DNA of 10,399 bases from Clostridium sp. CAG:452 (GTDB taxonomy: Bacteria; Bacillota; Clostridia; TANB77; CAG-508): assembly GCA_000434035.1 (NCBI GenBank), contig FR893524.1:261236-271634 (forward strand), written 5' to 3'. Below are positions 1-6,754 of this stretch, piece by piece; within the stretch, counting starts at the first letter, position 1; each line of letters begins with the position of its first letter. Under the pieces are notes generated by a model, which saw only the letters and a program-made list of their open reading frames with translations, did no database searches and was not told the DNA's origin. The position numbers and the translations under genes are program-made.

Positions 1-52
1 CCCTCACAGGCGGTTTTGGAGACCGATGTGCTACCATTGACACTATACCCCT
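1..52 (-). tRNA. trnW: tRNA-Trp (CCA anticodon), 3' part cut by window edge
   Basis: Read on the minus strand from 52, the sequence starts AGGGGTA (acceptor arm), then a D-arm GTGT/GCAC around CAATGGTA, then an anticodon arm whose 7-base loop is CTCCAAA, giving anticodon CCA (Trp). The 27-43 pair of the anticodon stem is a mismatch; the other four pairs hold. A four-base variable loop and the 5' half of the T-stem (GAGGG) follow, and then the window ends. The T-loop, 3' acceptor strand and any CCA lie outside. It decodes UGG. A matching promoter lies just upstream at 72-100. Confidence 0.9.
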
Positions 53-71
53 AAAAACAAAGTACTTATTT

Positions 72-100
72 ATATTAGCACATATTTTAATTATATGCAA
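72..100 (-). promoter_or_regulatory. promoter of tRNA-Trp
   Basis: On the minus strand TTGCAT (95-100) and TAATAT (72-77) are separated by 17 bases, a good sigma-A pattern. The -10 lies 19 bases before the tRNA 5' end, leaving room for a short 5' leader removed by RNase P. It diverges from the dinB promoter at 119-147. Confidence 0.65.
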
Positions 101-118
101 GTAAAAAATAAAAATTCC

Positions 119-147
119 TTGACTTATACGAACCTATGTTCTATAAT
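119..147 (+). promoter_or_regulatory. sigma-A promoter of dinB
   Basis: TTGACT (119-124), a 17-base spacer, then a perfect TATAAT (142-147). Transcription should start near 154, 24 bases before the ATG at 178. This rules out the longer reading from ATG 136, because that codon lies inside the promoter spacer. The spacer also holds a LexA-type operator. Confidence 0.85.
129..142. promoter_or_regulatory. LexA/DinR SOS box overlapping the dinB promoter
   Basis: CGAACCTATGTTCT contains the inverted repeat GAAC-N4-GTTC, the core of the Bacillus/Clostridium LexA (DinR) box. It fills the 3' part of the spacer and touches the -10, so a bound repressor would block RNA polymerase. The next gene is an error-prone polymerase, a classic SOS target. 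The sequence match is direct; LexA control is inferred. Confidence 0.8.
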
Positions 148-177
148 GACCTTGGTGATAATATGGAGAGAAAAATT

Positions 178-1365
178 ATGCATATAGACGTAAATAATGC
201 ATTTTTATCTTGGTCAGCTTTAGATTTATTAAGCAAAGGTGAAACAGTAGATATACGAACTATTCCAGCAATCATAGGTGGAGACGAGAATAGAAGAGCC
301 GGAATAGTTTTAGCAAAAAGTAATATAGCAAAACAATTTGGAATAGTAACAGGAGAAACCATATACCAAGCAAGAAAAAAGTGTCCAAGTATAAAAGTTT
401 TTCCAGGAAATTATAAAATATATAGAGAATATTCAAATAAATTATATAATCTTCTATTAAATTATACAGATGAAATAGAAAGATATTCAATAGATGAGTG
501 CTTTTTAGATATGACCAATTCTTTAATGAAATCTACTCTAGAAGAAAAAGCAATTGAAATACAAAAAAGAGTAAATGAAGAACTAGGTTTTACAGTAAAT
601 ATAGGACTAAGCAACAACAAATTACTAGCCAAAATGGCTTCAGATTTTGAAAAGCCAAACAAAATACATACTTTATATCCAAAAGAAATTCAAGATAAAA
701 TGTGGCCATTACCAGTAGGCGAATTATTTATGCTAGGCAGAAAAAGTGTTCCTAAATTATATAATATGCATATAAAAACAATTGGAGATTTAGCAAAAGC
801 AAATATTAATGAATTAACTAATAAATTTGGAAAACATGGCAAAATGATGTGGGAATATGCGAATGGTATAGATGAGTCAGAAGTTATATATAATTATGGA
901 CCACCCAAAAGCATAGGAAATTCTACAACTCTTGCGAAAGATGTTAGTAATGTAGAAACTTTAAATGAAATATTGCTAACACTTGCAGAGCATGTTGCAT
1001 ATAGGTTAAGAAAACACAAAATGGTTGCAAATGTTGTAAATGTTGGCTTAAGAACAAAAGATTTTAAAGATTTTTCTCATCAAAAAAAGTTAGATTTTGC
1101 AACGGCAAATACAAAAGATATATATTTAAAAGCAAAAGAGCTATTAAAAGAAATGTATAAAGGAGAAGAAATTAGGCTTGTTGCTTTAAGAGTAGATAAA
1201 TTAACAAATAAAAATGAAGCGCAAATTTCATTGTTTGAAACAGAAAAAGAACGAAAACAAGAAAAATTGGATGAAGTTTTGGACAACTTAAAGGAAAAAT
1301 ATGGTTACGAAAAAATTACAAGAGCTGGTAAAATGGGAATTGAAAAGAATATAAAATTAAAGTAA
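178..1365 (+). CDS. dinB: DNA polymerase IV, Y-family translesion polymerase
   Basis: Error-prone polymerase that copies past damaged template bases, cytoplasmic, 395 residues. The N-terminus MHIDVNNAF carries the first catalytic Asp (D4), with F9 in the likely steric-gate position. The second catalytic pair is in SIDECFLDM (D106, E107). Helix-hairpin-helix/thumb sequence follows (around 170-235), then the little-finger domain (about 240-345). QISLF at 349-353 is a good beta-clamp binding motif. The start at 178 is chosen because GGAGAG (165-170) lies 7 bases upstream; in-frame ATGs at 136 and 163 fall in the promoter or at its SD. The DVNNAF form of motif I resembles clostridial DinB/UmuC-like proteins more than E. 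coli DinB, so the exact subfamily is less sure than the Y-family call. The LexA box implies SOS induction. No terminator is visible after the stop. Confidence 0.93.
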   Translation: MHIDVNNAFLSWSALDLLSKGETVDIRTIPAIIGGDENRRAGIVLAKSNIAKQFGIVTGETIYQARKKCPSIKVFPGNYKIYREYSNKLYNLLLNYTDEIERYSIDECFLDMTNSLMKSTLEEKAIEIQKRVNEELGFTVNIGLSNNKLLAKMASDFEKPNKIHTLYPKEIQDKMWPLPVGELFMLGRKSVPKLYNMHIKTIGDLAKANINELTNKFGKHGKMMWEYANGIDESEVIYNYGPPKSIGNSTTLAKDVSNVETLNEILLTLAEHVAYRLRKHKMVANVVNVGLRTKDFKDFSHQKKLDFATANTKDIYLKAKELLKEMYKGEEIRLVALRVDKLTNKNEAQISLFETEKERKQEKLDEVLDNLKEKYGYEKITRAGKMGIEKNIKLK

Positions 1366-1405
1366 TGTTATTGTAATATTCCTGTAACATAAATGTAATA
1401 TTACA
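1366..1405. promoter_or_regulatory. operator-like repeats upstream of nrdDG promoter
   Basis: TGTAATATT occurs at 1372-1380 and again at 1394-1402, 22 bases apart (about two helical turns). The second copy is part of a perfect 12-base palindrome, TGTAATATTACA (1394-1405). TGTTA (1366-1370) and TAACA (1385-1389) form another inverted pair around the first copy. The cluster lies 16-55 bases upstream of the nrdD -35, a usual place for a regulator. It does not match the NrdR, Rex or CcpA consensus as I know them, so the factor is unknown. Confidence 0.4.
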
Positions 1406-1420
1406 AAAAATCAATACATA

Positions 1421-1449
1421 TTGACTTTAAATATTGGTTAAGATAAAAT
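1421..1449 (+). promoter_or_regulatory. sigma-A promoter of nrdDG
   Basis: TTGACT (1421-1426), a 17-base spacer, and TAAAAT (1444-1449). Predicted transcription start is near 1456, giving an untranslated leader of about 138 nt before the nrdD ATG. Confidence 0.75.
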
Positions 1450-1455
1450 ACTTTT

Positions 1456-1593
1456 AAACCAAAAAACGGCATACATTTTTTTAAAGCAAAAGGAGATACG
1501 CAAGTGTTGTAACCCAAGTAGCTGTAAGTGTATAACCATCATGTACAAAAGAAAAATATAAGGAGTAATAGTTGTAAAAGGGGGATACTACAC
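1456..1593 (+). promoter_or_regulatory. long 5' leader of nrdDG, unassigned
   Basis: This is the region between the predicted start site and the nrdD ATG. It holds an imperfect direct repeat, AAGTGTTGTAACC (1502-1514) and AAGTGTATAACC (1526-1537), and two SD-like purine runs before the real one (AAGGAG near 1490, AAGGAG near 1560). A six-codon reading frame (ATG 1541 to TAA 1561) has no good SD. I could not match it to a known riboswitch class by eye, including cobalamin, purine/2'-deoxyguanosine, THF and c-di-GMP types. The length and repeats are seen; regulation is only inferred. Confidence 0.35.
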
Positions 1594-3870
1594 ATGCAAG
1601 TTATTAAAAGAGACGGAAGAATATCAGAGTATAATGATGAAAGGATTATTAAGGCTATAACACTAGCAATGTCACACACAACAGGTGGAGTTGATATAGA
1701 TTTAGCTACAAAAATAGCAGATAGTGTAAGAAATCAATTAAAAGATAAAGTACAAGTATCTGTTTATGAGATTCAAGATATAGTTGAGAAAAAATTAATG
1801 GGTTCTTCTAGAAAAGAAGTAGCTCAAGAATATATTACATATAGATACAACAGAGATGTTGCAAGAAAAGCAAAATCAAAAGATATGTTTTTAGAGATTA
1901 TAGAAACAAAGTCTAATGATGTTACAAGAGAAAATGCTAATATGAATGCAGATACCCCTGCAGGAATGATGATGAAATTCGCATCAGAAACTACAAAACC
2001 ATTTGTTGATGATTTCTTATTGTCAACAGAAGCAAGAACAGCAATAAAAAATGGATATATTCATATACATGACAAAGATTATTATCCAACAAAAAGTTTA
2101 ACATGCTTACAACATCCACTAGATAAAATTTTGGAACATGGATTTAGAGCAGGACACGGAAGTTCTAGACCAGCAAAGAGAATTGAAACAGCAAGTATTA
2201 TTGGATGTATATCGCTAGAAACAGTTCAAAACGAAATGCATGGTGGACAAGCAATACCTGCATTTGATTATTACTTAGCTCCTTATGTAAAAAAGACTTT
2301 TGTAGAAGAAGTTAAAAAAATAGAAAAAGTAATTGATGAAGATTTATCAAAACTTTATGATTACAAAGTGGAAGACTATATTAAGAAAGATACAAAAGAA
2401 TTAAAAGGTGATAAAAAATACATACAACTTGCAATAAATAATACAGTAGAAAGAGTTCACCAATCAATGGAAGCATTTATACATAATATGAATACAATTC
2501 ATTCAAGAGGTGGAAATCAAGTTGTATTTAGTTCTATAAACTATGGAACAGATACTTCTGCTGAAGGTAGATGTATAATTAGAGAAATGCTTGCATCAAC
2601 AGAAAAAGGTGTAGGAAATGGAGAAACTCCAATATTCCCAATTCAAATTTGGAAGAAAAAAAGAGGCGTAAATTATTTACCACAAGATAAAAACTATGAT
2701 TTATATAAATATGCATGCAAAGTTACAGCAAGAAGATTCTTCCCTAACTTTATAAATCTAGATGCTACATTTAACCAACATCCAAAATGGAGAGAAGACG
2801 ATCCAAATAGATATTACTATGAATGTGCAACAATGGGATGTAGAACAAGAGTATTTGCAGATAGACACGGAGAAGATACATCAGTAGGAAGAGGAAACTT
2901 ATCATTTACAACAGTAAATATTGTAAAGATAGCAATAGAATCAGCAAGAGAAGCACAAGAAAATTTAGGAATTAACTTTGAACTTGGTAAAGGTAGCGAA
3001 CAATACATGACAGAAAAATATAACAAAGAAGTTAAAAAGATATTCCTAAATAAACTAGAAAAATATACAGATATTGCAGCAAGACAATTATATGATAGAT
3101 ATAAATTCCAATGTAGTGCAGTTGCAAAACAATTTCCATTATTAATGTCAGGGCTATGGCAAGGTAGTGAAAATTTAAAACCTAATGACAGAGTAGAACC
3201 AGTATTAAAACATGGAACTTTAGGACTTGGATTTATAGGTTTAGCAGAATGCTTAACAGTACTTACTGGTAAACATCATGCTGAATCAGAAAAAGCACAA
3301 AAACTAGGAATAGAAATAATCACACAAATGAAAGAATCATGTGATAAATATTCAGAAAGATATGATTTAAACTATTCAGTACTTGCAACACCAGCAGAAG
3401 GATTATCTGGAAGATTTACAAAAATGGATAGAAAAGAATATGGAACAATATTAGGAGTAACAGACAAAGATTATTACACAAATAGCAACCATGTTCCAGT
3501 ATGGTATAAATGTACAGCAGAAGAAAAAGCTAAAATAGAAGCACCTTATCATGCATTAACAGCAGGTGGACATATATTCTACATTGAGTTAGATGGAGAT
3601 GCTACACACAATCCAAATAGTGTAGAAGCAGTTGTAGATTTAATGGACAAATACAATATGGGGTATGGATCTATAAACCATACACGTTCTAGATGTTTAG
3701 ATTGTGGATTTGAAAATGCTGATGCAAATTTAAAAGTATGCCCAATGTGTGGTGGAGAAAATATTGATACAATTCAAAGAATAACAGGTTATCTAGTAGG
3801 TACAACTTCTAGATGGAACAAAGGAAAATTAGCTGAGCTACATGATAGAGTAACTCATACAGGTAAATAA
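1594..3870 (+). CDS. nrdD: anaerobic ribonucleoside-triphosphate reductase (class III)
   Basis: Glycyl-radical enzyme of 758 residues that reduces ribonucleoside triphosphates to dNTPs without oxygen. An N-terminal ATP-cone (about 1-90, starting QVIKRDGRISEYNDERI) is the allosteric nucleotide site. The barrel domain carries conserved Cys in TCLQHPLDK (C171), GCISLE (C205) and ECATMGCRTRV (C411, C416); the thiyl and partner cysteines should be among these. Near the C-terminus is a zinc site (C701, C704, C716, C719), then the glycyl-radical loop RITGYLVG with the radical Gly at G732. The start at 1594 has AGGGGGA 8 bases upstream; a GTG reading from 1528 adds 22 residues with no family resemblance and is rejected. 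The stop is 25 bases before nrdG, whose product makes the radical. Length and motifs look intact. It implies strictly or facultatively anaerobic growth. Confidence 0.97.
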   Translation: MQVIKRDGRISEYNDERIIKAITLAMSHTTGGVDIDLATKIADSVRNQLKDKVQVSVYEIQDIVEKKLMGSSRKEVAQEYITYRYNRDVARKAKSKDMFLEIIETKSNDVTRENANMNADTPAGMMMKFASETTKPFVDDFLLSTEARTAIKNGYIHIHDKDYYPTKSLTCLQHPLDKILEHGFRAGHGSSRPAKRIETASIIGCISLETVQNEMHGGQAIPAFDYYLAPYVKKTFVEEVKKIEKVIDEDLSKLYDYKVEDYIKKDTKELKGDKKYIQLAINNTVERVHQSMEAFIHNMNTIHSRGGNQVVFSSINYGTDTSAEGRCIIREMLASTEKGVGNGETPIFPIQIWKKKRGVNYLPQDKNYDLYKYACKVTARRFFPNFINLDATFNQHPKWREDDPNRYYYECATMGCRTRVFADRHGEDTSVGRGNLSFTTVNIVKIAIESAREAQENLGINFELGKGSEQYMTEKYNKEVKKIFLNKLEKYTDIAARQLYDRYKFQCSAVAKQFPLLMSGLWQGSENLKPNDRVEPVLKHGTLGLGFIGLAECLTVLTGKHHAESEKAQKLGIEIITQMKESCDKYSERYDLNYSVLATPAEGLSGRFTKMDRKEYGTILGVTDKDYYTNSNHVPVWYKCTAEEKAKIEAPYHALTAGGHIFYIELDGDATHNPNSVEAVVDLMDKYNMGYGSINHTRSRCLDCGFENADANLKVCPMCGGENIDTIQRITGYLVGTTSRWNKGKLAELHDRVTHTGK

Positions 3871-3895
3871 AACAATAATTTAGGAGATGACTAGT

Positions 3896-4399
3896 ATGAA
3901 AATAGCTGGTTTTTATGATGAAAGTATATCAAATGGTTTAGGTTGGAGAGCAGTCTTATTTGTAAGTGGCTGCCCACACCACTGCCCAGGATGCCATAAT
4001 AAAGAAGCACAAGACTTTAATTATGGTGAAGAATTTAACGAAGAAGAAATTTTAAAAAGAATAAAGGAAAATTCTATTTTAAATGGAATAACTATAAGTG
4101 GAGGGGAACCTCTATGTAAAGAAAATGTTCCAGGGGTTTTAAAATTTATAAAAGATGTAAAAGAAATAAGACCAGAATTTAATGTATGGTGTTACTCAGG
4201 ATACACATTAGATCAACTTATAGATAGAAACGATGAAGAAACAAATAAATGCTTAAATGAAATAGATGTATTAGTTGATGGAAGATTTGTAGAAGAAAAA
4301 AAAGACCCAACATTAAAATTTAGAGGATCAAGTAATCAAAGAATATTGGATTTAAAACCAAGCTTACAAACTCATAAATTTATAGAATATAAACTATAA
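3896..4399 (+). CDS. nrdG: anaerobic ribonucleotide reductase activating protein (radical SAM)
   Basis: Radical-SAM activase of 167 residues. It uses a [4Fe-4S] cluster to cleave S-adenosylmethionine and abstract hydrogen from the NrdD glycine. The cluster ligands are in GCPHHCPGCHN, the CX3CX2C motif (C26, C30, C33), and the SAM-binding Gly-rich motif is TISGGEP (66-72). The aromatic WCYSGYT stretch around residues 99-105 is typical of NrdG. An upstream ATG at 3887 abuts the SD AGGAG (3882-3886), so ATG 3896, 9 bases after that SD, is the real start. It shares the nrdD promoter. No GC-rich terminator follows, so some transcripts may run into the next gene. Confidence 0.96.
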   Translation: MKIAGFYDESISNGLGWRAVLFVSGCPHHCPGCHNKEAQDFNYGEEFNEEEILKRIKENSILNGITISGGEPLCKENVPGVLKFIKDVKEIRPEFNVWCYSGYTLDQLIDRNDEETNKCLNEIDVLVDGRFVEEKKDPTLKFRGSSNQRILDLKPSLQTHKFIEYKL

Positions 4400-4480
4400 A
4401 TATAATATCGTAAAATACTACAATTTTGATTTTAAGTTTATTTTAATAATTTATATATAAAATAATTTCAATAAAATTAT

Positions 4481-4493
4481 GCTCAGATAGAGC
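4481..4493 (+). repeat. small hairpin just before the foldase SD
   Basis: GCTC-AGATA-GAGC can fold into a 4-bp stem with a 5-base loop. It ends 7 bases before the AAGGAG SD (4501-4506). The rest of the 114-base gap after nrdG is plain AT-rich sequence with only a weak promoter-like stretch (TTGATT at 4426, TATATA at 4452, spacing 20). The stem is too short to be a convincing terminator. Confidence 0.25.
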
Positions 4494-4513
4494 AATAAAA
4501 AAGGAGCGTACTT

Positions 4514-5530
4514 ATGGAAGAAGAGAATGTTATTAAAGAAGAGAAAAAATTAGTTTTTGCAAAAAAAGAAGTTTGGATTTCTGGTGTAATAGGTCTATTA
4601 TTAGGTGCAATAATTATGTTTTTATTATATATTACAGGAGTACCTAAATTCGGAAATGAAACAATTGCAACAGTAAAAGGTGGAAGCGTAAAAAAGAATG
4701 ATCTTTATAATGAAATGAAAAAAGCATATTCAGTAAATTATGCTTTAGATGTTGTTGATAGTGAAATATTAAAAAATAAATATAAACTTACAAGTGACCA
4801 AGAAAAAGAAATACAAGATCAAGCTGATTATTATATTTCAACATATCAAACATATTATGGTTATGAAGAAAAAGAATTCTTAAAAGAAAATGGTTTTGAA
4901 TCAAAAGAAGATTTTATTGATTATTTAACATTAACTTATAAAAGAGATTTATACTATGTAGATTACTTAAAAACAAAAATTGATCAAGATGAAATTCAAA
5001 AATATTATGATGAAAATGTATATGGAGAAATAAATACAAAACATATATTGGTAGAAACAAGTGATGAAGTTACAGATGAACAAGCAAAGGCAAAAGCAAA
5101 AGAAATAATAGCAAAATTAGATTCTGGAAAATCATTTGATGAAGTAGCAGAAGAATATGGAGATGCTGTTGTATATGAAGATTTAGGATATAATGGTTTT
5201 GATTCTGGCTTAGCTACAGAATATGTGGAAGCAAGTAAAGCACTAGAAAACGGAACATATTCAAAAGAACCAGTAAAAACAGATTTTGGATATCATGTAA
5301 TATACAAAGTAGACCAAAAGGATAAACCATCATTAGAAGAAGCTACTAACAGTATTGTTAAAATACTAGGGAAAAATTTAGAATCTGAAGATTCATATAT
5401 AAAATATAAAGCACTAATAAAAATGAGAGAAGATAGCAAATTAAAATTTAAAGATAGCAAATATAAAGAAGAATATAAAGAATATTGCAAACAAATAAAT
5501 GGTGAAGAAGAAACCACAAACCAACGATAA
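4514..5530 (+). CDS. membrane-anchored parvulin-type peptidyl-prolyl isomerase (PrsA/SurA-like foldase)
   Basis: Predicted extracytoplasmic folding factor, 338 residues. It has a charged cytoplasmic N-terminus (1-20), one hydrophobic helix (about 21-43, ending FLLYITGV), an N-terminal chaperone-like region rich in Lys, Tyr and Glu (45-165), and a parvulin domain (about 172-270). The domain starts EINTKHILVET, has FDEVAEEYGD in the middle and TDFGYHVIYKVD near its end, all typical of rotamase sequences. A charged tail follows. There is no Cys after the membrane helix, so unlike Bacillus PrsA it is not a lipoprotein but a signal-anchor protein. SD AAGGAG lies 7 bases before the ATG. The family and domain are clear; the orthology to prsA is not, so no symbol is given. 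Confidence 0.88.
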   Translation: MEEENVIKEEKKLVFAKKEVWISGVIGLLLGAIIMFLLYITGVPKFGNETIATVKGGSVKKNDLYNEMKKAYSVNYALDVVDSEILKNKYKLTSDQEKEIQDQADYYISTYQTYYGYEEKEFLKENGFESKEDFIDYLTLTYKRDLYYVDYLKTKIDQDEIQKYYDENVYGEINTKHILVETSDEVTDEQAKAKAKEIIAKLDSGKSFDEVAEEYGDAVVYEDLGYNGFDSGLATEYVEASKALENGTYSKEPVKTDFGYHVIYKVDQKDKPSLEEATNSIVKILGKNLESEDSYIKYKALIKMREDSKLKFKDSKYKEEYKEYCKQINGEEETTNQR

Positions 5531-5570
5531 GTAACAACACTAAGAAAGCCTAATATTGTATAGTACACGT

Positions 5571-5611
5571 AAAAAGGACAGTAGAAAGTAATTTTTTCTA
5601 CTGCCTTTTTT
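5571..5611. terminator. strong rho-independent terminator, probably bidirectional
   Basis: AAAAAGG-A-CAGTAGAAA pairs with TTTCTACTG-CCTTTTT, with a single bulged A at 5578 and a loop of about 7 bases, followed by a T run. It ends the plus-strand foldase unit. It also lies directly after the stop of the minus-strand DUF1540-like gene, where the complementary T run makes it usable in that direction too. Confidence 0.85.
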
Positions 5612-5617
5612 GATACC

Positions 5618-5788
5618 TTATTCTTGATTACAACGGTAACTTCCGCACATAGATTCATCTTCTGGATTTCCATTATTACAATTTTTGCAAGGTCTTACAA
5701 TTATATCCTCTAATTCACATTTTTGAGTTTTTTCATTATTAAAAGCACAACTGCAAACCGTACAATTAATTAACTGTTTCTTTTCCAT
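5618..5788 (-). CDS. 56-residue Cys-rich protein, DUF1540-like
   Basis: Small minus-strand gene with a strong SD (AAGGAGGA, 5797-5804) 8 bases before the ATG at 5788. The product starts MEKKQLINCTVCSCAFNNEK and has eight cysteines in 56 residues (C9, C12, C14, C24, C34, C37, C48, C53). The pattern C-T-V-x-x-C-x-(F/Y)-N-N, then a Cys and a short beta-like ELEDIIV stretch, resembles DUF1540, a small Cys-rich domain common in clostridia and probably metal-binding; its function is not known. It lies 73 bases after the peroxiredoxin stop on the same strand and may be co-transcribed with it. The gene call is firm; the family call rests on pattern memory only. Confidence 0.75.
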   Translation of the reverse strand: MEKKQLINCTVCSCAFNNEKTQKCELEDIIVRPCKNCNNGNPEDESMCGSYRCNQE

Positions 5789-5861
5789 AAAAATAATCCT
5801 CCTTAAATCAAGATATTAATATTATTTCCAATAATAAATAAAATTATTAAAATTAATTAAA

Positions 5862-6593
5862 TTATTTTTTTTCTGAATTTTTACAATTTAATTTTTTTGT
5901 TTCAGAACTTGAATTAATTTGAGCTTTGCAGTCAATAGGCTTTTTAAAACTTAAATACCAACTAATACCATTTCTATTTTCTTTTATTTCTTTAACTCTT
6001 CCAGTTAATTCATTACAAGTTTTAGGTGCAGGAACTATAATAGGGTCACCAGGTAGCCAATTAGCTGGAGTAGAAGCTTTATTACAATCTGCTGTTTGCA
6101 AAGCTTCTATAATTCTTAAAATTTCAGGAATGCATCTACCTACATTTAGTGGATATACTAAAATAACTCTTATAATTCCTTTATCATCAATAATAAATAC
6201 ATTTCTTACAGTTTCGGTATTACTTATTTCATTTGCGACCATTCCATATCTTCTAGCAATTTCTCCGCTTCTATCAGCTATTACAGGAAACGGAACTCTT
6301 ACACCAGTACGCATACAAATATCATATAACCAAGCTAAATGTGAAGCATTGCTATCTATGCTAAGACCAAGCAAACAGGTATTTAAATTTTCAAAGTATG
6401 TATTCATTTTAGAAAAAGCAATAAACTCTGTTGTACAAACGGGGGTAAAATCTCCAGGATGAGAAAAAAGAACAACCCACTTTCCTTTATAATCAGAAAG
6501 TTTAATATTTCCCATTGTAGTTTGAGCTTCGAATTCAGGTGCAAATTCACCAATTTTAACATTACCATTCATCATAATTTCATAATTATTCAT
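5862..6593 (-). CDS. peroxiredoxin, Prx6 (1-Cys-like) subfamily
   Basis: Thiol peroxidase of 243 residues that reduces H2O2 and organic or peroxynitrite peroxides. The thioredoxin-fold core contains the peroxidatic motif PGDFTPVCTTEF (C53, with T50 and the nearby P46) and the conserved R130 in TETVRNVFIID. The C-terminal TPANWLPGDPIIVPAP stretch (175-190) is a Prx6-type dimerisation arm. SD TAGGAGGA is 6 bases before the ATG. Archaeal and bacterial Prx6 members usually have a Cys-x5-Cys pair in a C-x-D-W-(Y/W)-x-C-like stretch; here the matching stretch is GISWYLSFKK (209-218) with Gly and Ser at those places. Other cysteines (C193, C222, C237) and a Ser/Lys-rich tail of about 25 residues are present instead. 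Electron donor unknown. A plausible promoter is at 6622-6651. Confidence 0.93.
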   Translation of the reverse strand: MNNYEIMMNGNVKIGEFAPEFEAQTTMGNIKLSDYKGKWVVLFSHPGDFTPVCTTEFIAFSKMNTYFENLNTCLLGLSIDSNASHLAWLYDICMRTGVRVPFPVIADRSGEIARRYGMVANEISNTETVRNVFIIDDKGIIRVILVYPLNVGRCIPEILRIIEALQTADCNKASTPANWLPGDPIIVPAPKTCNELTGRVKEIKENRNGISWYLSFKKPIDCKAQINSSSETKKLNCKNSEKK

Positions 6594-6621
6594 AAAAAAT
6601 CCTCCTACATAATCTTCGTAT

Positions 6622-6651
6622 ATAATATGTAAGTAAAATAAAATATGTTAA
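6622..6651 (-). promoter_or_regulatory. likely promoter of the peroxiredoxin gene
   Basis: On the minus strand TTAACA (6646-6651) and TATTAT (6622-6627) are 18 bases apart, and the start would fall about 20 bases before the ATG. It diverges from the promoter at 6672-6700, 20 bases away. No clear PerR box was found. Confidence 0.5.
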
Positions 6652-6671
6652 ATAAATAGTGTACATAAATA

Positions 6672-6700
6672 TTGAAAAGTACAAAAAAATATTATATAAT
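6672..6700 (+). promoter_or_regulatory. sigma-A promoter of the beta-CASP nuclease gene
   Basis: TTGAAA (6672-6677), a 17-base spacer, and a perfect TATAAT (6695-6700). The predicted start near 6707 gives a leader of about 48 nt. Confidence 0.8.
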
Positions 6701-6754
6701 GCAAATGTTAGAATTTGTTCCCATTAAAAAAATTTTTTGAATGGAGGGAAACTC

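Noticed and set aside
136..177. Extended N-terminus of DinB from ATG 136 or ATG 163
   Set aside because: ATG 136 is inside the promoter spacer and upstream of the predicted transcript start; ATG 163 overlaps the SD. ATG 178 has GGAGAG at the right distance and matches the family N-terminus.
1366..1405. NrdR or Rex box before nrdD
   Set aside because: The half-sites do not fit the ACAC...GTGT (NrdR) or TTGT(T/G)AA-N4-TTAACAA (Rex) forms, so only an unassigned operator is reported.
1528..1593. GTG start for NrdD adding 22 residues
   Set aside because: The added residues are basic and unlike the ATP-cone, while ATG 1594 follows a strong AGGGGGA site and begins the conserved domain.
5293..5673. 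126-residue minus-strand frame over the foldase 3' end and terminator
   Set aside because: It runs through the strong terminator and overlaps the better supported DUF1540-like gene and the foldase gene in other frames.
5926..6462. 178-residue reading frame opposite the peroxiredoxin gene
   Set aside because: No SD, no recognisable domain, and it is exactly antisense to a clear Prx6 gene.
6608..6736. PerR box between the peroxiredoxin and beta-CASP genes
   Set aside because: No TTATAAT-N-ATTATAA-like inverted repeat is present; the AT-rich matches are accounted for by the two divergent promoters.
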